From NCBI GenBank assembly GCA_031267755.1, contig JAIRYP010000004.1:74686-106772 (forward strand): a DNA stretch of 32,087 nucleotides, written 5' to 3'. The position numbers and the translations under genes are program-made. Position 1 is the first letter of the stretch; the number at the start of each line of letters is the position of its first letter. Positions 7,624-15,249 of this stretch are shown one piece after another. The notes below the pieces were generated by a model. That model saw only the letters and a list, made by a program, of their open reading frames with translations, did not search any database and was not told where the DNA came from. Origin of the DNA: Clostridiales bacterium. GTDB taxonomy: Bacteria; Bacillota; Clostridia; Monoglobales; JAIRYP01.

Positions 7624-8940
7624 ATGGGCGAAATTCATACAATTAGTAAAAGAGCTAATGATATTTTAAAAGGCAAGACAGTTTTAAATGAAGATGATAA
7701 AAAAGCGGTAAATTTTGCAGAAAAATTTTTAGCTTCACATGAGGTTATTAATTTTTTAACTTCAAATAAATGCATTAATTTTGAAAAAAAAGAAGTTATG
7801 AAAATGTTGGTTTTTTGTTATTTAGCAAACGAAATTTTTCATCTAGAACATGAAAAACTTACATTAGCACTTGCTGATTTAATAATTCTTGAAGAATTTC
7901 AAAAATCGTACGAAAAAATTGATACTCATCATCTTTGGATATTTTTTTCATACCTTGAAATTATTAATGCTTATCCCTTAATAAATCTTGATGAAATATC
8001 TAAAATTATACTTGAACTTATGGAAGTTTCGAATAACTGCAAAATGCATTACGATGATTTTAATGCTTTATTAAATATTATTTTAAAGAATAATTTAGGA
8101 TTAAATGATATGAAAGAAGTTTTTAAAATTGCAATCTATGCATTATGCAGAAATATAAAATTTAAAGATTCTTCAATTTCAGTTCAAGACAGCGAAATTG
8201 TTAAAATAGCAAAACGAGCTTATAATGAAGGAAAATCTTATTCAAAAATAATTAATGAAGTACGCATTTTTTGTGAAGAAAAAAATTTACATGACGTAGC
8301 ACATGAAGATGAATCAATTCCAAAAGAAAATTTAGAAATTCCAATTGATCTTGAAGAAAAAAATTTAAATGAAATATTGTTAGATAACGTATCGGACGAC
8401 GCCTCAACGCTTGAAAAATTAGAAGAGGTAGTTTTAACTCAAGAAATATATAATAATAAAATTATTCCATCATCTATAATAGAAGAAAATTCAGAAAGTT
8501 TAGTTGAAGAATTTAGAATTTCTCTTTTTGATTTTTATGATAGAGTTTATTCGAATGTTGCAGAAAGAGGCGTGGTTAAAAATTCAGACATTAGAACACT
8601 AAAATCTATTTTAAAAATTTATAATTTTGAAAAAAGTAATAACACTGATTTAAACAATAGAGAAAAGAAAGCTTTGAAAATTTTTAAAGAAACTTTAGAA
8701 GAATTAAAAGAAGAAACGGATATTGATAAAATTAAAAAAATTTTGCAAGAAGGTGTAATTTTAGCAGAAAAACTTCTTAAAAATACAGATGGTTTACATG
8801 GTTTTTTTTACAAAATTTATGATGCGATTTGTGATTTTTTTTATAACCTAACTCATACTTGCGGAGCATCTTTTCAACGTTTGAATGAGTTTAAAATTTT
8901 AAAAACTGAAGAAAAAAACGAACAAGGGTTAAAATTTTAA
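7624..8940 (+). CDS. Unrecognised 438-residue, helical, acidic cytoplasmic protein
   Basis: I do not recognise this protein. It lacks a signal peptide or clear membrane segment and appears almost entirely helical. Three parts can be seen: an N-terminal helical region (about 1-235), a very acidic linker rich in Glu and Asp (about 240-310), and a C-terminal helical region ending in an aromatic, Cys-containing stretch (about 400-425, with FFYKIYDAICDFFYN). ATG 7624 has GAGGAAA about 6 bases upstream. It begins 28 bases after the glycosyltransferase stop, so the two may be cotranscribed, and acpS follows 46 bases later. Codon use matches its neighbours. The length, ribosome site and unbroken frame make it a real gene; no function can be given. 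Confidence 0.75.
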   Translation: MGEIHTISKRANDILKGKTVLNEDDKKAVNFAEKFLASHEVINFLTSNKCINFEKKEVMKMLVFCYLANEIFHLEHEKLTLALADLIILEEFQKSYEKIDTHHLWIFFSYLEIINAYPLINLDEISKIILELMEVSNNCKMHYDDFNALLNIILKNNLGLNDMKEVFKIAIYALCRNIKFKDSSISVQDSEIVKIAKRAYNEGKSYSKIINEVRIFCEEKNLHDVAHEDESIPKENLEIPIDLEEKNLNEILLDNVSDDASTLEKLEEVVLTQEIYNNKIIPSSIIEENSESLVEEFRISLFDFYDRVYSNVAERGVVKNSDIRTLKSILKIYNFEKSNNTDLNNREKKALKIFKETLEELKEETDIDKIKKILQEGVILAEKLLKNTDGLHGFFYKIYDAICDFFYNLTHTCGASFQRLNEFKILKTEEKNEQGLKF

Positions 8941-8986
8941 AAATGTAACATAAATCTTTTTAATACTTGAGGAAAATAAATTATGT

Positions 8987-9388
8987 ATGAATATTAAAAT
9001 TGGAATTGATATAATTGAAATCGACAGAATAAAGAAAGCAATTAAAAAACATAAAAAATTTTTAAGTCGTAATTTCAGCGAACAAGAAAATGAATATTTT
9101 TCAACAAATGAAAATGTAATTCAAACTGTTGCTGGAAACTTTGCAGCCAAAGAAGCTTTTTCCAAATCTATAGGAACAGGCATTCGTGGTTTTTCTTTAA
9201 TTGATATTGAAATTCTTCGTAATAAAAATAAAAAACCTATTTTATTACTCAAAAAAAAAATTCAAAACTGTGATTTAAGTATAACCCATTCAAAAGAAAA
9301 CGCAATTGCAGTAGTAATATATCGCAAAAATTTTTTAAAGCATGTATTTAATCTATTTTTTTATAATATATTTCATTTAATATTTTAG
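8987..9388 (+). CDS. acpS: Holo-[acyl-carrier-protein] synthase
   Basis: It transfers 4'-phosphopantetheine from CoA to Ser of acyl carrier protein, switching on fatty acid synthesis. IGIDIIEIDRI (Asp8, Mg ligand), NFAAKEAFSKSIGTG (Glu56, Mg ligand) and LSITHSKENAIAVVI define the family. AcpS proteins usually end soon after that last motif. Here about 22 more residues follow, the last stretch hydrophobic and aromatic (HVFNLFFYNIFHLIF), giving 133 residues. ATG 8987 has GAGGAAAA upstream at long spacing (about 14 bases); an ATG at 8983 is out of frame. The acpS - ydcC-like - alr - ndoA order that follows is conserved with Bacillus. Confidence 0.92.
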   Translation: MNIKIGIDIIEIDRIKKAIKKHKKFLSRNFSEQENEYFSTNENVIQTVAGNFAAKEAFSKSIGTGIRGFSLIDIEILRNKNKKPILLLKKKIQNCDLSITHSKENAIAVVIYRKNFLKHVFNLFFYNIFHLIF

Positions 9389-9405
9389 AAAGTAGAGACG
9401 AATAT

Positions 9406-10047
9406 TTGAAAAAAGTAATAGCTATTTTTATATTAATGCTTATAATTTTTGGAACTTTTGTTTTGGGAATGAGGTTAATCAAAAAAACAAAAAAAGAGAA
9501 AACATACAATTCTTATTGCAAAATATATGGAATATACAATAATTTAAAAAGTTATATTTCAAAGATTGACGTTTTGGTGACATCAAATTTATCCTCTAGA
9601 AATTATTGTTTGAAAGAATATTATAAAAGTCCAGACAAATATAGAATAGATTGTGTCTCTCCCGATGAGATAAAAAATCTTAAATATATTTTTAAAAGAG
9701 ATGAGGTTGTATTTTTTTCACCATTTTCGAGTGAACCAATAACTTTAAACACAATTCCAGTTGAAAAAAATTGTATGTTTTTAGGTGATTTTTTCAAAAG
9801 TTATTATGAAACCCAAACTGGAATAGCTAAAACAAACAAAAAGACAACAAACGAACTTGTGTATGAAACCGATGTCGTTAGAGGTTGTAAAAGACATTTT
9901 TGCCAAAAGCTATGGTTTGATAAAAAGACACAACTTCCATTAAGATTAGTTACTTATGATGTCAATGATAAGGAAGTTATACGTGTTGAATACACTGATT
10001 TTAAACTTAATGAAAATATAAACGATGAAACTTTTGAAAATTTTTAA
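9406..10047 (+). CDS. YdcC/GerS-like (LolA-fold) envelope protein
   Basis: It has one N-terminal membrane helix (about 4-24) followed by an extracytoplasmic domain of about 185 residues. The pattern LKEYYKSPDKYRIDC, then FKRDEVVFFSPF, and a C-terminal LWFDKKTQLPLRLVTYD resembles the LolA/LppX-like fold of YdcC in Bacillus and GerS of Clostridioides, proteins linked to sporulation or germination. Unlike GerS it shows no lipobox Cys after the hydrophobic segment, so it is probably membrane-anchored. The call leans on context: it lies between acpS and alr, exactly where ydcC lies in Bacillus, and gerS of C. difficile pairs with an alr gene. TTG 9406 has GAG about 8 bases upstream. It ends tail to tail with the next, inverted gene, four bases apart. 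Confidence 0.65.
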   Translation: MKKVIAIFILMLIIFGTFVLGMRLIKKTKKEKTYNSYCKIYGIYNNLKSYISKIDVLVTSNLSSRNYCLKEYYKSPDKYRIDCVSPDEIKNLKYIFKRDEVVFFSPFSSEPITLNTIPVEKNCMFLGDFFKSYYETQTGIAKTNKKTTNELVYETDVVRGCKRHFCQKLWFDKKTQLPLRLVTYDVNDKEVIRVEYTDFKLNENINDETFENF

Positions 10048-10051
10048 TTAT

Positions 10052-10441
10052 TTAGGCTTCTTTGCTGACACTCTTCGTTTTATTCTTTGCTTCTTCAAAT
10101 TCGATAGCGCCTTTCCCTTTAGCTTTCATAATTTTCGATATATATTTTACTCTTTTTTTTTGATTATCATCGTCAGTGTTTTTTGTTATAGCAGAATTTA
10201 TATTTGTACCCATTGAACATATTACACCAGATAAAATACCAAGAAGTACTCCACCTATAATTCCAACTAAAACTCCAATTATCGCCCCAATTAACCAAGC
10301 AAAATAAAGACCAACAAAAAAACCTGTAATAGCACCAATTATAGAAAAACTTGTAGCAGAATTACGCATAAAAGAGTTGTTTCTACTCGTTTCAGTTTCA
10401 ACCGGCATTACAGTTCTAGTTCCTTTTGCAGTTTTTCTCAT
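10052..10441 (-). CDS. Glycine-zipper membrane protein, unknown function
   Basis: A small protein (129 residues) with a basic N-terminus, a Gly-rich hydrophobic core at about 33-78 (repeats such as GAITGFFVG, GAIIGVLVG and GGVLLGILSG, enough for two membrane helices) and a Lys-rich C-terminus. The Gly spacing is that of a glycine zipper, which packs membrane helices tightly. ATG 10441 has GGAG 7 bases upstream; a second ATG five codons earlier overlaps that site. It is the only minus-strand gene between 3.1 and 28.3 kb and interrupts the usual acpS-ydcC-alr order. I cannot name a family. Candidates are a small channel- or holin-like protein or a membrane scaffold. Confidence 0.65.
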   Translation of the reverse strand: MRKTAKGTRTVMPVETETSRNNSFMRNSATSFSIIGAITGFFVGLYFAWLIGAIIGVLVGIIGGVLLGILSGVICSMGTNINSAITKNTDDDNQKKRVKYISKIMKAKGKGAIEFEEAKNKTKSVSKEA

Positions 10442-10504
10442 ATTCAATCTCCTCATTTTAAATAAATTTTGATTTCGCTTATTATTATATTCAAAAAAAA
10501 TATA

Positions 10505-10539
10505 TTGTAAATAATTTTGTAAATAAAAAGTTTACAAAA
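10505..10539. repeat. TTGTAAATAA direct repeats plus an inverted copy
   Basis: In the gap between the inverted glycine-zipper gene and alr, TTGTAAATAA occurs twice in tandem (10505-10514 and 10517-10526, 12-base period). The second copy also forms an inverted repeat: TTTTGTAAA (10515-10523) pairs with TTTACAAAA (10531-10539) across a 7-base loop. Another TTGTAAATAA lies at 11913-11922, just before the mazF start. Such spacing is what a regulator site can look like, but the motif is AT-rich and chance copies are expected in DNA of this composition. Confidence 0.4.
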
Positions 10540-10637
10540 ATTTTATTTAATTAATCTCAAAAATAAGTTAATTTTATAAATCATATCATTAAAATATTTT
10601 TTGAGTACAATTTAAAATACTATGAGGTGTTAAAATA

Positions 10638-11816
10638 TTGTCATTACTTAGAACGTGGGTCCAAATAGATTTAGATGCGCTTTCAAATAATTTAAACGAA
10701 ATATCAAAGTTATGTAAAAAATCTAAAATACTTACAATAGTAAAATCAAACGCTTACGGACACGGTTTTTTAGAATCTGTAAAAGTTTTTATTAAGGGGG
10801 GCGCTTATGGTCTTGGGGTTGCTTTTATTGACGAAGCCATTCAAATTAGAAAAGCAAAAATAAATGTACCAATTTTGGTTCTTGGTTATACTGTCTTTGA
10901 GGCAATAAAGTACGCCTTTGATTATAATATAATATTAACTGTTTTTACAAATGAATTTGCTGAAAATCTTTCAAAAGAAGGATGTAAAAGAAATAAAAAA
11001 ATAAAAATACATATTAAAGTAGATACTGGTATGAATAGACTTGGTTTTATTTATAATGATGATTATAGTCAAAAACAAGAAACGATAAAAAATATTGTGG
11101 AAATTTCAAAACTTTCTTATGTTGAAATTGAAGGCTTATTCACTCATTTTTCATCAAGTGAACAAGATAAAGAATTTACAAAAATTCAATTTAAATTATT
11201 TATGAACTTAGTAAATGAGCTTGAAAAACTTGGTATTAGCATCCCAATTAAACATTGTGCAAATAGCGCAGGAATAATTAATTTTCCAAATATGCACCTT
11301 GATATGGTTCGCCCTGGAATTATTCTTTATGGTTTGTATCCAAATAATTTTTTTAAAAATAATAATTTAAATTTGATTCCAGCAATGCAATTTAAAACAA
11401 GGGTTGCGCACCTTAAAGAAATTGAAAAGGATCAATACGTAAGTTATGGTAACACTTATAAAACTGACAAAAAAACTAAAATTGCCACAATTTCTGTTGG
11501 ATATGCAGATGGATATCCAAGATTTTTATCAAATAAAACGAAAGTTATAGTAAAAAATAAACTTTCTCAAAATATTGGAAAAATTTGTATGGATCAATGT
11601 ATGATTGACGTGACACATGTTAATAATATAAAAATCGGCAATGAAGTTATTTTGTTTGGTACGCAAGGAAATCTATCAATTTCAATAGATGAACTTGCAA
11701 AAATTAATAATAGTATAAATTATGAAATGCTTTGCATGATATCCAAAAGAGTGCCAAGAATTTACACAAAGAATGGAAAGGTTATTAAAATAATGAATGA
11801 TTTATTGAATACCTAA
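10638..11816 (+). CDS. alr: Alanine racemase
   Basis: A pyridoxal phosphate enzyme that interconverts L- and D-alanine, supplying D-alanine for peptidoglycan. The PLP lysine is Lys36 in VKSNAYGHG; the second catalytic residue is Tyr270 in VSYGNTY, and GKICMDQCMIDVT lies near 314-326. All are standard for Alr. At 392 residues it has normal length. The TTG start follows GAGGTG about 8 bases upstream, and no ATG lies near the conserved N-terminus. It is preceded by the inverted glycine-zipper gene and followed 126 bases later by mazF, as in the Bacillus alr-ndoAI-ndoA order but without the antitoxin. Confidence 0.95.
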   Translation: MSLLRTWVQIDLDALSNNLNEISKLCKKSKILTIVKSNAYGHGFLESVKVFIKGGAYGLGVAFIDEAIQIRKAKINVPILVLGYTVFEAIKYAFDYNIILTVFTNEFAENLSKEGCKRNKKIKIHIKVDTGMNRLGFIYNDDYSQKQETIKNIVEISKLSYVEIEGLFTHFSSSEQDKEFTKIQFKLFMNLVNELEKLGISIPIKHCANSAGIINFPNMHLDMVRPGIILYGLYPNNFFKNNNLNLIPAMQFKTRVAHLKEIEKDQYVSYGNTYKTDKKTKIATISVGYADGYPRFLSNKTKVIVKNKLSQNIGKICMDQCMIDVTHVNNIKIGNEVILFGTQGNLSISIDELAKINNSINYEMLCMISKRVPRIYTKNGKVIKIMNDLLNT

Positions 11817-11942
11817 GCATTATTTCAATTTCCCTATATTTGTTCTTTTAAAAATTATGGAAATAAAGGAGCTAAAAAAGTTTTTTCGCGTATACTATAA
11901 AAAAACAGTAATTTGTAAATAAATGAACTGGAGAGTGTTAGA

Positions 11943-12302
11943 ATGAACGTAAAAACCGTGAGAAGAGGCGACGTATATTATGTGGATTTAAATCCTGTTC
12001 TTGGTTCAGAACAAGGAGGTACTAGACCGGTTTTAGTTGTACAAAATGATGTAGGTAATAAATTCGGTCCAACTGTTATCGGAGTTGCAATAACTTCTCA
12101 AACCAACAAAACAAAAATGCCAACACATATTGAAATTTGTGCGCAAAAATATGGACTTGGAAAAAACTCTGTCGTATTAGCAGAACAAGTTCGAACAATT
12201 GATAAAAAAAGGCTTAAGGAAAGAATTTGTCATTTAGATAAAAATATTATGGAAAAAATAAATAGTGCAATTGCAATAAGTCTTGGTCTTGACTACGAAT
12301 AA
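11943..12302 (+). CDS. ndoA: MazF/NdoA-type endoribonuclease toxin, no adjacent antitoxin
   Basis: Sequence-specific mRNA endonuclease of the type II toxin-antitoxin class. The 119-residue product begins VRRGDVYYVDLNPVLGSEQG and continues GGTRPVLVVQND; Arg28 and Thr51 (in AITSQT) align with the Arg25/Thr48 catalytic pair of Bacillus NdoA at a constant offset of three. The fold looks intact, so it is likely active. In Bacillus and most Clostridia the ribbon-helix-helix antitoxin NdoAI is encoded directly before it. Here only 126 bases separate it from alr, too few for the usual antitoxin of about 90 residues. TATACT at about 11891 may be a -10 element. GGAGAG precedes the ATG. Confidence 0.93.
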   Translation: MNVKTVRRGDVYYVDLNPVLGSEQGGTRPVLVVQNDVGNKFGPTVIGVAITSQTNKTKMPTHIEICAQKYGLGKNSVVLAEQVRTIDKKRLKERICHLDKNIMEKINSAIAISLGLDYE

Positions 12303-12497
12303 TTATTTATTTTTTGGTTTAACATTATTATAAAACTTCAAAAATAATAAAAATAAATGTTTTAATTGTTTAATACATATTTTGCTCAATTAAAAATAAT
12401 TAAAATTTTTATTTTATTTGTTGTTCATATAAATTAATAATTTTTTGTGTTTAATTTAGCTAGTAAAGGAATCTATATGCTTAAATGAAATTAATAT

Positions 12498-12531
12498 TTT
12501 GATAACAACAAAAGTTTTTGTTGGTATCAAA
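12498..12531. repeat. 34-base near-perfect palindrome
   Basis: Arms TTTGATAACAACAAAA (12498-12513) and TTTTGTTGGTATCAAA (12516-12531) pair at 15 of 16 positions. The single mismatch is A12505 against G12524, and only two bases separate the arms. It lies about 140 bases before the sugar-nucleotidyltransferase start. It could be a dimeric repressor operator or, if transcribed, a hairpin; a T run follows about 12 bases later, too far for a standard terminator. This is much longer than the other inverted repeats in the window. Confidence 0.6.
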
Positions 12532-12629
12532 CTTAATAATAATTTTTTCACGATTGTGCGTTCAAAAATAAAAAAGATAATTATTAAAATAATAAAACAA
12601 TACTAAGCGTATACTTGCGTCTTCTTTGC

Positions 12630-12661
12630 GAACAATAACATTTATTCGTTCTTAAGGGAGG
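12630..12661 (+). promoter_or_regulatory. Leader hairpin and ribosome site of the sugar-nucleotidyltransferase gene
   Basis: GAAC-AATAA (12630-12638) pairs with TTATT-C-GTTC (12642-12651), giving nine base pairs with one bulged C and a 3-base loop. GGGAGG (12656-12661), the ribosome site for GTG 12669, follows four bases later. An outer AAGCG (12605-12609) could pair with CGCTT (12662-12666), which would enclose the ribosome site. A role in translation control is inference only. Confidence 0.35.
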
Positions 12662-12668
12662 CGCTTTT

Positions 12669-15062
12669 GTGAAGGCAATTATTATGGCAGGCGGCGAAGG
12701 GACAAGGCTTCGCCCTATTACATGCGATAAACCAAAACCTATGATCAACATAATGGGAATGCCTATTATGGAATATGTAATAAATCTTTTAAAAAGTCAT
12801 GGCATAATTGAAATAGGTGTTACGCTTCATTATTTGCCAAATGAAATTAGTGATTATTTTAAAGATGGAGAAAAATTTGGAGTTGAACTTAGTTATTTCG
12901 TGGAGGATATGCCTCTTGGAACCGCCGGAAGTGTAAAAAACGCTGAAAAATTTTTGGATGAAAATGTTGTTGTTATAAGTGGCGATGCGTTAACTAGTAT
13001 TAATTTAACAGATGCAATAGAATTTCATAATTCAAAAAAAGCTTTGGCGACTCTAGTATTATCCGAAGTCGAAAATCCGACTTTTTATGGTGTTGTTACA
13101 ATTGACGAAACAAAAAAAGTCACACGTTTTTTAGAAAAACCTGAATGGAGCGAAGTTTTCAACAAAAATGCAAATACAGGAATATATATATTGAACCCTG
13201 AAATTTTATCTTTTTGCCCAAAAAACGAATTTTTTGATTTTAGCAAAGATTTATTTCCAAAAATTATTTCACAAAACAAAGAAATATATGGATTTGTTTC
13301 AAATGATTACTGGTGTGATATTGGAGATGTTGAAACTTATAGAAAGTGCCATTTTGATATTTTTGAAGGTAAATTCAAAATCAATTTAAAAGAATATAAA
13401 AATACAGAGTGTGAATCAAAAGACATTTATTTAGGAGAAAATGTTTCGATTGATAAAAATGCCTTAATTAAGGATAAAGTTTTTATAGAATCTGGTACGA
13501 AAATTTTTGGGAACGCCGAAGTTGGTCCTTACACCGTTATTGGAAAAAATTGCGTTATAAAACCTGGAAGTAGTGTAAAAAGAAGCATAATTTGGGATAA
13601 TTGTATAATTGAAAATAAGGCACAAGTTAGAGGATCAATATTTTGTTTAAAAGTTAAAGCGAAAGAAAATTCAAAAATTTTTGAAGGATCAGTAATCGGC
13701 ATGAAAAGCATTGTAGGCGAAGAAACTATAATAGAACCAAATATTAGAATTTGGCCATTTAAAACAATTGAAGATGATTTAAAAATTTCTCAAAATCTTG
13801 TTTGGGGAAATACTAAGATTAAAAAAATTTTTTCAGGGGATGCGGCTTCTGGAGAAATTAATATTGATATAACTCCTGAATTTCTAGTAAAAATCGCGTC
13901 TAGTTTTAGCTCAATAATCCAAACTGGAAAACTTGGTATTGGATACGATTGTGGTAATGGAAATGAAATGATTAAGAATGCTATTATATCAGGTATTTTG
14001 GCTTCTGGCCTTAGTGTATATGAGTTTGGCGAACAACCATTACCAATTACTCGAAGTGCAGTACGCTTTTATGAATTGAGCGGTGCTATTCATATTCAAC
14101 TTTCTAGTTCAGATTTAAAAAACGAAAGTTCAGGAAGTGTTGAAATAAAATTTTTATCTCCTGATGGAACAGATATTTCTCGAGAAATTGAAAGAAAACT
14201 TGAAACTGTTTTTCTAAAAGAAGATTTTATTAGAAGCGAATCCGTAGATATCAAAACTGTTGTAAGGGTTGAAAATTATAAATACTATTACATTGATAGT
14301 GTGATAAAAAAAATAACAGATGAAAATATGACAAAGAATTTTGAAATTTTATGCAGTTCTAAAACAGTAATTGATTTATTACAAACTATAGTTAATGAAA
14401 TTAAAGACGATGAAGAAAAACCTGTTTTAGAAGAAAAATTTATAAGCGAAATAAGTTCTAGTGGAGAGAACTTAACGGTGTATAGTAGTGAAACCGAAAA
14501 ATTAACATTTGATCAATACATGATGTTAGCTGCTGTAATTGTTTTAATGGATTATCCTGATACAACGTTTGTTTTACCTGTGAATGCTCCAAAAAATCTT
14601 GAAGATTTAGTTGAAAATTTTGGCGGAACAGTTTCGTATTCAAAAATGTCAAATCGAGATTTTTTGAAGAAAATAATGGAAGATGGTACCGAACTTCAAT
14701 TTAAATTATTTTCTGATGGCTTGTACTCAGCATTTTATATTTTGTCTTTTTTGATTAAAAATAATTTAACCGTGGGGAAAATTTTAAAACATATTCCTAA
14801 TTTTTATAAAAAAGAAATTGAGATAAATTGCAACAACAAAGATAAAGGAAATGTCATAAATGAGATTATGAGACACTATAAAGATAAGAAGCTAAATCTG
14901 ACACATGGTATCAAAGTTTACGAAGATTCGGGATGGGTTTTAATTATACCGGATAATTATAAAAATATTTGTAGAATTATTATAGACGGATTTGAAAAAG
15001 AAAAAACTGAGGAAATGGCAGACATTTTTACAAAACTTATAAGTCGTATTGCTAATGTGTAA
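12669..15062 (+). CDS. Sugar-nucleotidyltransferase (mannose-1-P guanylyltransferase-like) fused to a phosphomannomutase-like domain
   Basis: A 797-residue fusion. The N-terminal third is a nucleotidyltransferase: IIMAGGEGTRLRP at 4-16, DKPKPM about 22-27, SGDALT near 103 and a C-terminal WCDIGD. A left-handed beta-helix follows (about 250-380), with hexapeptide repeats such as GPYTVIGKNCVI. The last 400 residues resemble a phosphomannomutase, but the phosphoserine motif T-A-S-H-N-P is replaced by a stretch around HIQLSSSDLKNES. This domain pattern is known in Firmicutes and cyanobacteria, where the mutase part is often degenerate. It should make an NDP-hexose, probably GDP-mannose or a glucose nucleotide; the substrate cannot be read from sequence. 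GTG 12669 has GGGAGG upstream. It could supply the glycosyltransferase at 6333-7595. Confidence 0.85.
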   Translation: MKAIIMAGGEGTRLRPITCDKPKPMINIMGMPIMEYVINLLKSHGIIEIGVTLHYLPNEISDYFKDGEKFGVELSYFVEDMPLGTAGSVKNAEKFLDENVVVISGDALTSINLTDAIEFHNSKKALATLVLSEVENPTFYGVVTIDETKKVTRFLEKPEWSEVFNKNANTGIYILNPEILSFCPKNEFFDFSKDLFPKIISQNKEIYGFVSNDYWCDIGDVETYRKCHFDIFEGKFKINLKEYKNTECESKDIYLGENVSIDKNALIKDKVFIESGTKIFGNAEVGPYTVIGKNCVIKPGSSVKRSIIWDNCIIENKAQVRGSIFCLKVKAKENSKIFEGSVIGMKSIVGEETIIEPNIRIWPFKTIEDDLKISQNLVWGNTKIKKIFSGDAASGEINIDITPEFLVKIASSFSSIIQTGKLGIGYDCGNGNEMIKNAIISGILASGLSVYEFGEQPLPITRSAVRFYELSGAIHIQLSSSDLKNESSGSVEIKFLSPDGTDISREIERKLETVFLKEDFIRSESVDIKTVVRVENYKYYYIDSVIKKITDENMTKNFEILCSSKTVIDLLQTIVNEIKDDEEKPVLEEKFISEISSSGENLTVYSSETEKLTFDQYMMLAAVIVLMDYPDTTFVLPVNAPKNLEDLVENFGGTVSYSKMSNRDFLKKIMEDGTELQFKLFSDGLYSAFYILSFLIKNNLTVGKILKHIPNFYKKEIEINCNNKDKGNVINEIMRHYKDKKLNLTHGIKVYEDSGWVLIIPDNYKNICRIIIDGFEKEKTEEMADIFTKLISRIANV

Positions 15063-15080
15063 AATTTAATATACAATACC

Positions 15081-15105
15081 TTCTAAGTTTAATTAGAAAA
15101 TTATT
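15081..15105 (+). terminator. Weak hairpin after the sugar-nucleotidyltransferase gene
   Basis: TTCTAA (15081-15086) pairs with TTAGAA (15093-15098) around a 6-base loop, and a T-rich stretch follows a few bases later. The stem is short and AT-only, so this is a poor intrinsic terminator at best. Confidence 0.25.
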
Positions 15106-15249
15106 TTTATATAGAATTTAATAGTTTTATGTTTTAAATTTGGAGTTTTGCGGTTTAAATTAGAACAAACTCATAAATAATTTGAGACGGGTGTTTTGTA
15201 TTTTTTAAAATTATTTGATTTATTACGTGAAGAGTTTGAGATTGGAGAA

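Larger units (their letters stand above)
12303..12668. other. 366-base non-coding region with a large palindrome and a leader hairpin
   Basis: No open frame here looks like a gene. The first 190 bases are plain AT-rich DNA. A strong palindrome lies at 12498-12531, and a hairpin followed by the ribosome site of the sugar-nucleotidyltransferase gene lies at 12630-12661; each is listed separately. The segment from about 12600 on is richer in G and C than the rest, which suggests a transcribed, structured leader. The mazF gene ends just upstream with no convincing terminator. Confidence 0.45.

Noticed and set aside
11857-11922. A 21-codon reading frame between alr and mazF as a shortened antitoxin
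   Set aside because: It has no ribosome site, is far shorter than NdoAI-type antitoxins and shows none of their ribbon-helix-helix pattern.
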